Shown here: positions 42,855 to 54,148 of the stretch, piece by piece
Position numbering within the stretch: the first letter of the stretch is position 1
How the letters are laid out: each line of letters begins with the position of its first letter
Origin: Shinisaurus crocodilurus
Taxonomy: Eukaryota > Chordata > Lepidosauria > Squamata > Shinisauridae
DNA: 64,000 nucleotides
Assembly: GCA_021292165.1 (NCBI GenBank)
Contig: CM037880.1
Coordinates: 180,069,085-180,133,084, forward strand
Reading direction: 5' to 3'
Notes under the pieces: generated by a model
What the model saw: the letters and a program-made list of their open reading frames with translations, nothing else
What the model was told of the DNA's origin: nothing
Database searches by the model: none
Program-made: the position numbers and the translations under genes

Positions 42855-43760
42855 CATTTGCAGGTCTGTTTGTGAAAGTTTTACGAGTCGCTGAAAACTA
42901 AGTAGCATCACCATAACGGATCATTAAAGTCTCGCAGTTTCGAAGCAGGCTATCTGAAGTGTTAATTAAATTTGAAAGATCTTTTCCCTTTCCTTTTATT
43001 TATTTATTTATTTATTTTAATGGGCGAGGAAGGCCAAAAGATGCAGAGCTTTAAAATTGCCTCGTTTGCGTCTCACGCCGCTACTCGCAAGGCGATCCTA
43101 GGAAATTGCTCTAAGGAGGATTGCAGCCTTCACTGCCGGATTTAAAAGCACGTCGAGTTGTGGGTGGGTGGAGGAAGCCCCGCTGAGCTCAGCCAGACTT
43201 AATTTGGCATACACATGCATAGGATCGGGGGCGGGGTGGGGAGAGTTGTATGTTTGTTTGTTTTTTGCATGGTTATGCCGAATCGCGCTCAGTCTAGGCT
43301 CCTACGAAGATAATGGGAGTTATAGTGCAAACACATGGGGGGGGGCAAGTTGGGGGAGGCTGGTGCAATGTGTGTGTTTGAGCATGGGCTAATCTGTCAC
43401 AAAGGCTTGCGTGAATATCTAGCACTGCTCTCCGCTTTTGCAGGTGGCAGATTCTCTCAGTGTTACGCTGAGCGCGATCCTTTCTGAAATAAGATCTGAG
43501 CAGGTGGGACGCAGGCGTTTCCCGTGATTCTGGCACTTGAGCATGCCAAAGATCAGTACCTGGGGAAGATGCTTCCAAGTTGAACATACACACCTGAGCA
43601 TTCTCCTCTACCCCACCCCTGGCCACAGACAGTTTGTTCTGCAGCTTTGCAGATTATGCTGTGCTTTGATTCTCAAGTGTGCACCTCTGCAAGCAAGCAT
43701 CCTTATAAATAACCCCTCTGGCAGTTATCAAATAAGAGTATTAGCGAGCTGCTAATTAGT
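42855..43760. other. flank of the CpG island
   Basis: No repeats at 42855-42985. A (TTTA)n run is at 42997-43017. A weak AGTAAGCCCC-family remnant lies at 43110-43230 and a GGGGCGGGG box near 43227. No gene is supported. Confidence 0.45.
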
Positions 43761-43761
43761 C

Positions 43762-44256
43762 TGGGAGTTAAATGACTAAATTGAAGTATTTTGATTTTCC
43801 ACTCCACTCAAAGCTCCTAAGGAGTGGTGGAAACTTTCCCAGATATGTTGCCGCCTGAAAAGAAGACCACTTGCAAACGGGGGCAAATGTGACCAGGGCT
43901 CAGAGGCAGCGCCTTCCCATCAGCAGGAAGAATAAATAAATACAGAAATGTGGCAAGGTTCTCTCGGTCAGCCACAAGGATGTGGGGTTTGGCAACCTTA
44001 TAATAAAGACAAGGTGCAGCAGTGTCAAGAGTGTCAACATGCAAACTCTATGTGTGTGTGCGTATGCGTGTGCCACTGCGCCACAGGATCATAGCAGGCT
44101 GCAAGGATACTTATTGGGCCGCTTCCTGCTGTCTAGCTGTATTTCACATAACTGATCTACTCCCTGATCCTGTGCATGTTTACTCCAGAAGTGGGTCACG
44201 CTGAGTTTGATGGGATTTATCTGGGCATAAGCGTGCATAGGATTGCAGCCTTTAAG
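43762..44256 (+). repeat. 0.5-kb duplicated segment, copy B
   Basis: Same orientation as copy A, 4374 bp downstream. Differences from A include C/G in AAATSACTAAA, C/T in AAATGYGACC, A/G in CAGCAGRAAG and a 4-bp deletion at GATTGCAGCC. It runs straight into a palindromic MITE at 44256, whereas copy A runs into different sequence. Confidence 0.9.
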
Positions 44257-44348
44257 GTGCAATCCTATGTGTGTTTAGACATGCTGGCTGGGGCATGCTG
44301 GGAGTTGTAGGACTATTTCCTGTCTAAACATGCATAGGATTGAGCCCT
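44256..44348. mobile_element. palindromic MITE, GTTTAGACAGAAAA family, shortened
   Basis: GGTGCAATCCTATGTGTGTT pairs with AAACATGCATAGGATTGAGC. The left inner arm is deleted. Flanks are TTAA (left) and TTAG (right). Confidence 0.78.
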
Positions 44349-44349
44349 T

Positions 44350-45035
44350 AGTGATTTCAATGTTCTTGAAAAGGCAAGGCAAGCCTGGGTGTCTGTGTTC
44401 TTGTTTGACAAGACTGGGATGGGGAAATGGAGCAAGGATATGAAGTTGTGTACTTCTTGCATCAGTTGGCTTGATGAGACTGTCTTTAAAAAAAAAAAGA
44501 AAAAAGGAAAATGACAATGCCCTTAAGCCAGTCCAGCTCTTTTTTGTCGAGCCATAATCTACTGTTCCAGATGGTAAATGTTCAAAGGGATACTTATGGC
44601 TACTGCTGCATACCTCAGGTTGACATTTGGTTTCTTCCTGACAGCACTTGTGCTAGTAGCTACACACACATGAAGTTCCCATTAGCAACTCAACAGCTGT
44701 AAAACTGTTCAGAGCTTAAAGGATGTTGCACAATGAGATTATCTAAAGGGGGGGGACCTTCTCAGAGGTGGAGAGATCCACTATGGCTGGCAGAACTGCC
44801 AGTATGCAGGAAGATCTTCCAATCTGTGTGAAATACTTCCACCCCCCCATTTTCTTCTCTCTCTGTCTTGAGTGAGAGTGAGTGGCTTTACAGGATGCAG
44901 AAACATGCCTGACAAGTCAAAAGCCAATGTGGTAGAGCTGTTACAGTGTTAGACGTCGGCCAGAAAGCTTTCAAATCATTTGGCTTTGGCCAAGTTATTT
45001 TCTCTCGCTTTCTAATCTAGGTTTATACTAGGAAT
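44350..45035. other. no recognisable feature
   Basis: Unique-looking, with a poly-A-rich patch near 44487-44509. No gene is supported. Confidence 0.45.
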
Positions 45036-45039
45036 AATA

Positions 45040-45435
45040 TACTTTTTATTTTTTATTTTTTTAAAAAAATATTTATATTTCTATCCCATCTTTTTTCCTG
45101 CAAGGAACCCAAGGTGGCTTACATAATCCCCCTGCCTCTCCATTTTATCCTCACAACAACCCTGTGAGGAATGGTTAGGCTGGGAGTCAGTGACTGGCCC
45201 AAAGTCACCCAGGGAGCTTCATGGTCGAGTGGGGACTGGAACCTGGATCTTCCCAGTCCCATTCCAACACTCTAACCCAGTGTTCTCCAACCTTGGGTCC
45301 CCAGATGGTTTTGGCCTACAACTCCCAGCATGCCCCAGCCAGCTACGCTGGCTGGAGCATGCTGGGAGTTATAGGCCAAAACCATCTGGGGACCCAAAGT
45401 TGGAGAACACTGCTCTAACCACTATGCCACAATGG
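45040..45435 (-). mobile_element. MIR-like tRNA-derived SINE split by a MITE
   Basis: On the minus strand the head GTGGCATAGTGGTTAGAG is followed, after the MITE, by a B-box-like GGTTCCAGTCC, a GTGACTTTGGGCCAGTCAC body, CACAGGGTTGTTGTGAGGAT and a tail with GATGGGATAGAAATATAAAT. This is the fullest of three MIR-like copies in the window. The MITE sits between A box and B box. Confidence 0.8.
45278..45412. mobile_element. near-perfect palindromic hAT-type MITE, nested
   Basis: 135 bp. The ends CAGTGTTCTCCAACCTTGGG and AAAGTTGGAGAACACTG carry a perfect target duplication CTCTAACC (45270-45277, 45413-45420). Same length and arrangement as 32739-32873. Confidence 0.92.
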
Positions 45436-45459
45436 CTCTTTATACTTGGTATAAAGGCA

Positions 45460-45715
45460 TATAGGAAGCTTCCTTTAAACCAAATTAGTCCATTGGTCCA
45501 TCTATCTCAGTATTGTCTACACCAGCTTCCCCAACTGAGCGCCCTCCAGATGTTTTAGACTTTAACTCCCATCACACCCAGCCAACATGGCCACTACTCA
45601 GGAATGCTGGGAGTTGTAGTCAAAACACCTGGGGAACACCAGGGTGGGGAAGGCTGGTCTAGGGTTTCAAACAGGGGTCTTTCTCCACCCTTCCTGGAGA
45701 TGCCTTGTTGAGTTA
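45460..45715 (-). mobile_element. tRNA-Ala-like SINE tail, split by a MITE
   Basis: CATTGGTCCATCTATCTCAG to the left and AGGGGTCTTTCTCCACCCTT to the right match the 23300-23735 SINE. The tRNA head is missing. Confidence 0.7.
45523..45656. mobile_element. palindromic hAT-type MITE, nested
   Basis: CAGCTTCCCCAACTGAGCGC pairs with CAGGGTGGGGAAGGCTG. Flanks GTCTACAC and GTCTAGGG match at 5 of 8. Confidence 0.75.
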
Positions 45716-45958
45716 CAGTGAAGATAAACTGTACTCAAGACTGATAGTACAGTACAGGAGATAGTACAGTCTCAAGACTGTACTAAAGCATGTTAGTGGA
45801 GAGAATTCACAGTTGTGTTCAGGAAGAGCTGAACTGAAAGATCAAATGTTAAGTTTTATTTGCCTGGAATATTTTCTCTAATGATTCTTCACCTGCATTC
45901 AGATGCAGAAATGTAATTTCATTGAACGGGGTAGCATGATTTGCTTTGACCCAGTTAG

Positions 45959-46076
45959 GGTGCAATCCTATGCATGTTTAGACAGAAAGAAGTCCTACAA
46001 CTCCCAGCATGCTCCAGCCAGCATGGCTGAGAGTTGTAGGACTTCTTTTTGTCTAAACATGCATAGGATTGCACTC
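45959..46076. mobile_element. palindromic MITE, GTTTAGACAGAAAA family
   Basis: TGCAATCCTATGCATGTTTA pairs with AAACATGCATAGGATTGCA. Flanks are TTAG (left) and TTAA (right). Inner CTACAACTCCCAGCATGC at 45995-46012. Confidence 0.85.
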
Positions 46077-46084
46077 TTAATTTC

Positions 46085-46139
46085 TCTCTTTCACTCTCTT
46101 TCTTTCTTTCTCTCTCCCTCCCTCCCTCCCCCCCCCCCA
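46085..46139. repeat. pyrimidine-rich simple repeat
   Basis: CT, CTTT and CCCT units with a terminal poly-C run, directly after the MITE. Confidence 0.85.
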
Positions 46140-46985
46140 GCCTTTGTCAGGCAAATGGCAAGGAATGCAATAACTTGTTTGAGACTGAACATACTTTGAT
46201 GTAGATTGGCTTAATTGTGTGTTAGTTTATTACTTGGCAGGGGTTTTCTCCTGTTGGCACTTCATAGTCAAGGTAGGTGAGCCTGCTCAACTCATGATAA
46301 GCAAGAGCTGTTGTGTGGTGGTTTGATTTGAGCTTTTATTGTTTCCTATAGATCGTGCAGAGCAATTTATACTAGTGCATCTTTTCAAATAGAATATATT
46401 GGCAAAAGATGGAATAGACAAATATGATGGAAGAAATGGAGCAGATCCTGAATGTGTTACACTTGAAATCTGATCTTGCCTTGTTCCACTTGTTGCCTTG
46501 CTGGTCCTGAAAAACTTGAGAGAAAATTACTTGGTGCTTCTGTAGTTTGAAATAGTAGCAGATATTAGGATAACAGTGATATCAAATTGTGGCTTTCATT
46601 CTGGGCAGGCACCAATGAAAACAGATTGTGAAACATGCTGAGATGGTGTGGGATAGCATTTCCAAATATGGAAGGCATTATAAACCAACACTCTCACAGG
46701 AAGTTAGGCATCTATGGAAAGAATGATTTTTGAAGGATTTTCAAATACTGTTCTGACTAGGTCATCTATTGCAAAGGATTTTGGAGTTTATTAAGGTTTT
46801 GAGTCTTGCACTACTCAGAATCTGTCTAGGCATATCAAGATTTTTTATTTATTTTTAAACAGTGTTTCTGCATTGTATTGATAAGACTCATTAGAACCAG
46901 ATGAAGCTGGACTCTTGCTTGTAATTTTTCATGGCTTTGAGAATATGATGACGTTTTGATACCCAGGGATTTGTCCATGTGGAAA
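46140..46985. other. no recognisable feature
   Basis: Unique-looking AT-rich sequence. No gene is supported. Confidence 0.45.
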
Positions 46986-46988
46986 TTG

Positions 46989-47155
46989 ATAGATTTCATA
47001 GATCATAGAGTTGGAAGGAGCCTACAAGGCTATCGAGTCCAACCCCCTGCTCAATGCAGGAAACTAGAGGAGGGGTCTCCCATCCAAGTAATAACCAGGC
47101 CTGACCCTGCTTAGCTTTCCACGCTCAGACAAGCTGAGCCAGCGTGAGCCACAGG
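46989..47155 (-). mobile_element. 5S rRNA-derived SINE with CR1-like tail
   Basis: Well-preserved copy. On the minus strand CCTGTGGCTCACGCTGGCTC, GGAAAGCTAAGCAGGGTCAG, TACTTGGATGGGAGACC and CATTGAGCAGGGGGTTGG appear in order. The tail ends TCTATGATCTATGAAATCT. Confidence 0.9.
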
Positions 47156-47159
47156 ATGG

Positions 47160-48200
47160 TTTTACTGTTTACAGTTCTACAAACCTGACTGCCTCATGAG
47201 TTGTATAACTCTTCACACAAAAAGGCAGTTTCTGTACTGCCACAGGTCAGCCAAGAACCACATTAGAAGACTTTTGCAATGGCTAAGAGCTAGATTTCAT
47301 CTCTGAATTTAGCAGCAGCAGTATCCTCATCCATAACAGCAAAGAGAAAGGCACTAATGTAGAATTGCTTCTTCAATTTTAATCAAACTGAAACTCCTTT
47401 CAACACTACAAGCTTGTTGAAAGGAATCCTAGATGACATGATGGTGTTAATGTTCAGAAACGGTTACCGTACCAGTGGCTGCCACCTTCTCTTCACAATA
47501 TGTTGTTTTCCCCTCTTGTTTTAATGGAGAGAAATGTACCAGCAGTAATAGAGTTTGCATGGGGGAGATGAGAACACTTCAGTAATTAAATGCCTTTGTG
47601 GTCGAAATTCAATTGATTTCCATTGGGCTTCTGTCAGCATGAATGATGTGTTTGAGGTTTGGAACTTTAACACTTGGAAAAAGCAGGACTGTTTCTTAAT
47701 GTAGTTGGGCTTGATAATTGATTATCATGCCCACCTACAAAATTACTGGTGTTAAGATAAAGCAATCACCTGAACCGCCCCGCCCCCACCTTTACTCCTT
47801 TTACTATTCATCTGGCAATCAGTTCAGGACCCCACTATCCAGGTTTGTGTGGAAACTATTTTCATTTACAAAGGCATTGTTGGCTCCTCCTGTCCAGGCA
47901 GGAAGTGACTTCCATCCATTCCCAACAGCACATCTCCTGCTAGGCAGGCTGCTTCATATCTCTATTCCTTAGATGATTACTCTTATCTATCACCACCTTT
48001 CTTTTCTTATCTTTAAGAGATTTTTCTATTGAAGATGTTTAAGGTGATGAATGATTCAGAGTTGTAAACCAGATTACGCGCTATTCCCTAGTCGTGGAAT
48101 GCTATGACAGATTAGCTTGGTTTACTCTCTTGGGCAACACTGGGAGTACTGACTGAAAAATGCAGTAAACATAATGAACTGCTCATGACCTATCTTCCCT
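47160..48200. other. no recognisable feature
   Basis: The 84-codon frame at 47718-47972 (+) has no recognisable domain. No gene is supported. Confidence 0.45.
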
Positions 48201-48204
48201 CTTA

Positions 48205-48295
48205 TTCTTACATATGCTTACTTAGAAGTAAGCTTCAGTGAGTCCAATGGGGCTTACTCCCAGGTAAGTGTGTATAAGATGACAACCTAAATGTG
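48205..48295. mobile_element. palindromic MITE, AGTAAGCCCC family
   Basis: CTTAGAAGTAAGCTTCAGTG pairs with CAATGGGGCTTACTCCCAGG. The right end is TGTATAAGATGACAACCTAA. Confidence 0.65.
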
Positions 48296-48526
48296 TGATC
48301 ACATTCTGTTTTTTTTTTACTCTGGGTTAATTAAAACTGGAATGATCACCATGTGGTTTCATACTCTCTGCCAAGCTAAATGGTATTCCATAGAGCTTTA
48401 AATGATCAGCTTTATGATCATGACTATGATCAGTGACTTTATCATGATGCCACTGTATCATCTGAGAGAATTCCAGACAGATTAAATTGCAACAATTCTC
48501 AATATTACTCCTTTAAATCACATATT

Positions 48527-48692
48527 CATAGATTTCATAGATCATAGAGTTGGAAGGGGCCCACAAGGCCATCGAGTCCAACCCTCTGCTCAATGCAGGA
48601 AACTAGAGGAGGGGTCTCCCATCCAAGTAACAACCAGGCCTGACCCTGCTTAGCTTTCCACGCTCAGACAAGCTGAGCCAGCGTGAGCCACA
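48527..48692 (-). mobile_element. 5S rRNA-derived SINE with CR1-like tail
   Basis: Nearly identical to 46989-47155. Shares the ATAGATTTCATAGATCATAG tail complement, so the tail terminus is fixed in the family. The head ends at GAGCCACA. Target duplications could not be fixed by eye. Confidence 0.9.
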
Positions 48693-48699
48693 TGCCTGT

Positions 48700-49072
48700 C
48701 ATGTTTATCTTATTGCTGTGGGTGCATCCCATAGCGCTAATGCAACATTTAAAGGGGACAGTTCTAGAACCACTTTTTGTAGTGGTTGGATGGCTTCATC
48801 CAACAACCAAGAGTGAGAAGCATGATATTTTCTGGAGTGTCTACAAGGTAGAGGTTGCATGGTTGTATAGTAGCCAGCTTTTACAACTGCTGGAAGACTG
48901 CTTCAGCTCTTGTTAAAGACTGGATCTGTAAGTTTTCCCTGACATAAAATAAATTTCATATGTTTGGGCATGACTTGTGCTGGCATGCTTCCTCACTATA
49001 AGGTTGTTGTTTGCCTTTGTTCTGTAAGAGGCATAGGCTGAAGAACTGATTTTAAGATAGGCCAGGTCTAGT
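48700..49072. other. no recognisable feature
   Basis: Unique-looking. No gene is supported. Confidence 0.4.
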
Positions 49073-49080
49073 CTCTAATT

Positions 49081-49569
49081 CAGGGATGGGGAACCTTTCT
49101 CAGCCCCATAGTCAAATTCCAATCTAGGAAAGGTATCGGGGTGGGGAGGTACATGGACAGCAAAGAGCGTGTGGCCAAAGGCAGAGTGGGCAGGGCCAAA
49201 ATGTGATTATTGATGATTTTAAGCCTGCTGATAAGTAAGCAAGACAAGGCTTTTGGATTTCTATTCATAAGTAAGCAGGACTGAATCACTCAACAGCACT
49301 TTCAAATAGCGTCCTAAGTACCAAACCTATGCATATCTACTCAGAAGTAAGCAAGAGCAGCATACCTATTCACAAGTAAGAAGGAAAGCTTCTCCATGTC
49401 TACTGAAAAGTAAGGAGGACTGAATCACTCAGCAGCTTCTTTCCTAGGCCCCTCTCCCAGCTGGGGAAAGCTCTCCAAACAGCAGCTCATCTGAGATAAG
49501 AACATTTCCCTACTGCACAGAGACGAAAGCATTCTTTCTCACCCATAGACTGGATGTTCCCCATCTCTG
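49081..49569. mobile_element. non-autonomous hAT element, GATGGGGAAC ends
   Basis: CAGGGATGGGGAACC and GTTCCCCATCTCTG are inverted. Flanks CTCTAATT and CTCTATTG match at 6 of 8. The interior repeats AAGTAAGCAGGACTGAATCACT-like units of about 60-130 bp. No transposase. Confidence 0.75.
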
Positions 49570-49574
49570 CTCTA

Positions 49575-50280
49575 TTGAACATTAGGATTCCCTCCCCAAA
49601 GGCATGGAGTTTATCTTCATTGGGAATAGAAAAGCACCTGAATGGTCAAGCTTCAGAATACATATATTGTGCCATGTAATTAAGGAATTCACTCTTGGAA
49701 CAAGAGTTCAATGCAGGCAATTGTTCCCAGTTTCCAAGCTTAAACAAAACATGATAATATATAGCCCTGCTATATTGGTGTACTATCCAGAAGGACATTT
49801 TAGAGTGAAGACCTGGGAAACTGACTTTAGATACTGAATTTTTCAATAATTAGCTCATAGTTTGGGGTCATGATCCCACAAAGATCTACTATTTCTGAGC
49901 ACTGAACTGGAAAACATCTTGCTTAAATGAATGGGCTGCCAGGGAAGTGTTAGCTCCAGATTTTGGGGAGCCCTTGGGCAAGTTGTCTTCAGCAAGTTCA
50001 TATTCTTCCCATGATCACCATTGCCAATTTGCTTTCCCTTTTGGCCCAATGTTCACCCCTGCCTAGAAGGCACAAATGGAGGCTGTTTCTCCTTCTCCTT
50101 GCTCTTTTCATTGCTCATATACTTGGAGAGCACAGATGAACAGGCACAAGAGCAAGGAGGGAAAGAAGAAACAGGATTCTGGGGATCAGCAATGGACCCC
50201 CTTCTGCAGGGTGGTCTTAGGCAGGTGTCCAAAATTGCCCAGAGTGTGACTGACAGGTAATTCTTGTTCTGTTATTATTA
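49575..50280. other. no recognisable feature
   Basis: Unique-looking. No gene is supported. Confidence 0.4.
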
Positions 50281-50284
50281 CAGT

Positions 50285-52772
50285 GACTTGGTTTGCACGA
50301 CACAACAACCCACCATGGGCAGCAAGCCATGGTGGGTTGTCATGTTGTCCAAACCCAGCCCAGTCTATCCACAATGGCTTATTGTTGTTGTTTTGCAAAC
50401 AAGTCACCCTGAGAACCCATGGGCTGTTCTAGGGTTTATTTTACTCTTGGTGGGTTGCCATGTCATCCGAACCCAGACAACTGATCCCCCACCATGGGAT
50501 CCCAGTGGTGAATGGAGCACTCCGCAAGAGTGGCAAAACCTCCTTGCCATTCTTGCCCTGGCCACTTGTGCAGCACTTGGGAGTGACTGACACTGGCTTG
50601 CTGCCCTTACTACCATGATTGAGAGCTGTTTTCAGCTCCCTACAGCTTTTTTGCACTTTAACCTTTGGGGGGGGGGGAGATAGCGAAAGCTGGCTTGACA
50701 GCCAGCTTTCTCAATCCCCCTTTTGACAGCCACTAACAGCCTCTTCAAAGTGCCCAAGTGGCCCCTTGGAGGGGCTGCCCATGGATGCAAACCCATTAAA
50801 AAAAATTGGACCCTCTAATGTGCGCAAATATTTGTGCTGATTTTTTTTTTATTTTTTAAATTGGACTTGTGCAAATGCAGAGGTGCACATTTATGGAGGT
50901 CTGAAGATGGGCAGCCTCACTTGGGTGATGTCCAGGGAGGTACATGGTGGCAAAGTGCATCAGGTTCCAACCCTGAACATTGTCCCAGGATGGCAGCAAA
51001 TGCCCCCTTTCCCTCCTTTGGTTTCATTTGGCAGCTGTCAAAAAGCGAACTGACAAGCCAAACCAAATGTGTAACTAATCTTTGCTCGTGAAAAGGGGGT
51101 GGTGGGATTTATACCCCCTTCACATGAAGATCCTCATTTATTTATTTATTTATTTTGGACTCCACTCTCCTAAGGGTACTCTCACTTTTCCATTTGCTCC
51201 TGAGAATCTAAGTGCTCAGGAACATGGAAAAGTGCGAGCCATCCCCTTTTAAAAGGAACTAGTGTTTTGACAGCTAGCTGTCAAAACTCCAGCACCGTAT
51301 AAAGGTTGGGGGGCGGGGGGGTTGGCAGGGCATCCCATGGTTTCTTGACAGAGGCATATGTATTCATGCCTGTATCAGGGCCGGTGCAAGGCAGTTTGGT
51401 GCCCTAGGCAAGATCAGATATTTAGCGCCCCCCCCCTTCCCACTTGAGCCCTCCCTCCCTCCAGCCCTATGCCCATTATGAAATAAAAGTCAATTGGCAA
51501 AACCTAAAAAATTTATTATCATAATAAATTATTATCCTCCTCCTTAGCATATTTGATCACTGGGATTCTCTGGTCTGTCTTCCCTCTCTTTCTCTCCCCC
51601 CCATTCCTTTTCTTTTCTTACCCCTTCTCTCTCTTTCGTTCTCTCTCTCTCTCTCTTCTTTTTGTTTCCCTCCCCCTTTACCTTTTTTGTGTGTATGTGC
51701 AAAATTTATCTCTCCTCCTCCCCCCCCACACCCCATCTCCTCTCCTGCAAGCTCCTCTTCCCCCCACCCTCTCCAATTTCTACTTTCGCGTGCATGCAAA
51801 ATTCTGGTTTATTTTTTGCTTCTGATATTTATTATTAAATAAAAAAATATTATTAATTTTTTGCTCCCCCAGCCCCCCCTTCCTCCTCCTCCCCCACCCT
51901 CACTCCTTTTATCATTCTCCCTGGCTAGGGGTGGGGACTCCTCAGCTTGGGGAGAGTTCACTCTGGTTACCCCCTCCCTCTTTCTGCCTCCCTCCCTCCC
52001 CCCACCCACCCACCCACCTCCTCCAGCGCCGCCGCCACCTCCCTCCCTAACCGCCCCCCCTCTTCTCCTACCCTTATCGCCCCATGTGCTGTACGAGAAA
52101 GCAGCTTTGCTAAAGAGACCCACTTGCAAAAGAAACAGGAGTGGCATAAGGCTCGGGCAAGCGGCAGCAGCAGCAGCAGGAGGACAGCGAAAAAAAGGAG
52201 AGAGCCAAAGTAGCCGCAGCAGGGAAAGAAAAGGAGGAGGGGGAGAGGGGGGGGAAGAAAGACAGAAAGAGAAAGCAAGCCTGGGGACAACAAAAACAGA
52301 AGAAGAGACCGGCACACGGAGAGAGAAAGAAGCAAAGCGAAAGGGGAAAAACCAGGGAGGCTTCTGATTTGGTGTGGTTTCTGCACCCCATTTAGCCATG
52401 CGCCCTAGGCAGCCGCCTAGTTGGCCTAATGGTAGCACCGGCCCTGGCCTGTATATGCCCCTGTCAAGAAACCATGAGGTGCCTTGCCAAAAAAAACACA
52501 AACATTTTTAAAAGACAAAACAGGGATCAAGCCGGCTTTCACAATCTCCAGGGGGAAAAGCCACAGGGAGACAAAAATGGCAGAGAGGGAGAGATAACTT
52601 GGTCCTGCTACATTGTCCCCTGGGATACTGCCTGGAGGACCAAGGGGGAAGGAGCGGATGAACAACCCACAGTGAGCCAATAATCTGTCAGGTGCACCAT
52701 GGGATGTTCACAGAACAACCAACCAACCTGGCTTATTGCCAGTGTGAGTTGTCGTGACATGTGAACCCACCC
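50285..52772. mobile_element. possible long foldback element
   Basis: The left end GACTTGGTTTGCACGACACA and the right end TTGTCGTGACATGTGAACCC are inverted, and AACCCACCATGG-type motifs recur inside, as in the other foldback families. A separate hAT (51376-52446) is inserted in it. Whether the two ends belong to one element or two is uncertain. Confidence 0.45.
51376..52446. mobile_element. non-autonomous hAT element with strand-asymmetric cargo
   Basis: The ends CAGGGCCGGTGCAAGGCAG and GGTAGCACCGGCCCTG carry a perfect target duplication GCCTGTAT (51368-51375, 52447-52454). Subterminal GTGCCCTAGGCAAG and GCGCCCTAGGCAG are mirrored. The interior is pyrimidine-rich on the plus strand (51550-52080) and then purine-rich (52190-52365). 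Apparent open frames up to 230 codons are low-complexity. No transposase domain. Confidence 0.88.
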
Positions 52773-52774
52773 AA

Positions 52775-54140
52775 TAAATGAATTACCAAAATAGCTAGTT
52801 CATGCATTATTCCCAAAGATGGAATTCTTTGGGGCAGGCCCACCAACTTTCCCAGAGAAGTAGACTTTCCTCTTTAACAAGGTACACTCTTTGACTCTTT
52901 TATTAAAAGGCTGCCCTTCCTCCCTCCTTGAAATTTGATTTTCCACCTTTGATTTTTTTTTCTATTAAAGTTGTCCAAGAGATGAACTTGCTTGATCAAA
53001 GCAAAGTAGCTCAAGTCCTTTGTAAGTGTACTAGCACTTTTCTGCACAAACCAGTTCATTTCTAGGACCACAAATATTTTATGCCAATAGTAAAATAGTT
53101 GCCTTCTCATTATGGCTCAAGTAGAGGGCTCAGGGACTGGATCTGAGAGCAGGAGTGGGGAAACCAAAGTCTTCCTTTGGGATTTTCAAAGTGTGACAAA
53201 TATGCAAGAGTGGATAACTACATAGGGAGGAGCCATGTTATGTTGAGTTAAAGATAAGTACGCAAGGTTTGATGCTAGAGTTGAAGCACTGGGATGTACT
53301 GGGAGTGGAAGTACTGGAATTTAGATGAAAAGAGATTCTATGGAAAGCTTCTTTTTTTACCCTCTACCCACCTGCTTGTTGGCCAGGGAATTTGGATATG
53401 ATGCTACAAAGGACAAACCTAGACTCCCTATCCCAGTAGCTGTGAAAAGCAAATTGTTAGGGTGTAATCATGCATATATGAGTAAAACTTGCTGACTTCA
53501 ATGGTACCCATTCACAGAGTTATAGACTTGCAGCCAAAGTAGACATGGTCTTTTTACATTCTAATGTGCAGGTTTTTAAAAATGCAAATAGCTTCCTCCA
53601 GGTGTGGTGGTGGTGGTGATTAACAGAATCACAGCAGGCATGGAAAGGGAATTTAACCCTTTCCAACCCAGACAAGTAACTGGTCAAAGAGGTTCCTGTG
53701 AGGCTTGGGGTCCATGCAATCGCCATAATGACAGTATAATGTGTAACTTAGTTCCCAGGCATTTTAAGATATGGGATGGTAACAGCAGCTTCCAGATGAC
53801 TATGATGTGTCATCATAGTTGCCATCTGATGTCGTCGTCATCAGAGTGTTCTAGAAAGCACACACAAGATTTACTGAGTACTTAATTGGTTCAGTGTCCC
53901 AACACAATTTGGGCCGTGAAGTCGTCCTTCAGGGGGAAAGTATTTGCTAAGTGCTTTTAATACACACAAAGCATTAATTAGGCATAACAGGCTTCCTTAA
54001 ACTCTGGTCATGAATATATTTTGTGTAGCTGCATTTGATAAGTTTCTCCTGAAGAATGACTTTTTGCAGCCTGAAATGTGTGGGGCTGTTGAATACTTAC
54101 TTGTGTCCATAAATCTTCTGTGTGCTCTCTAGAACTCTCT
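52775..54140. other. mostly unique sequence
   Basis: Contains a fragment of an AGTAAGCCCC-family MITE at about 53455-53530. No gene is supported. Confidence 0.45.
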
Positions 54141-54148
54141 GTAAAAGA

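Noticed and set aside
39388..44256. LTR retrotransposon formed by the two 0.5-kb direct repeats
   Set aside because: No gag or pol between them, no TG...CA ends, no primer-binding site seen, and the unit contains part of a pre-existing MITE.
46989..47155. 5S rRNA gene
   Set aside because: The 5' half is diverged and the 3' end of 5S is replaced by a CR1-like tail. It is a SINE.
51809..52501. 230-codon open frame on the minus strand (and a 168-codon one on plus)
   Set aside because: It runs through polypurine/polypyrimidine sequence inside a hAT element. Its composition is low-complexity, several frames are open at once, and no domain is seen.
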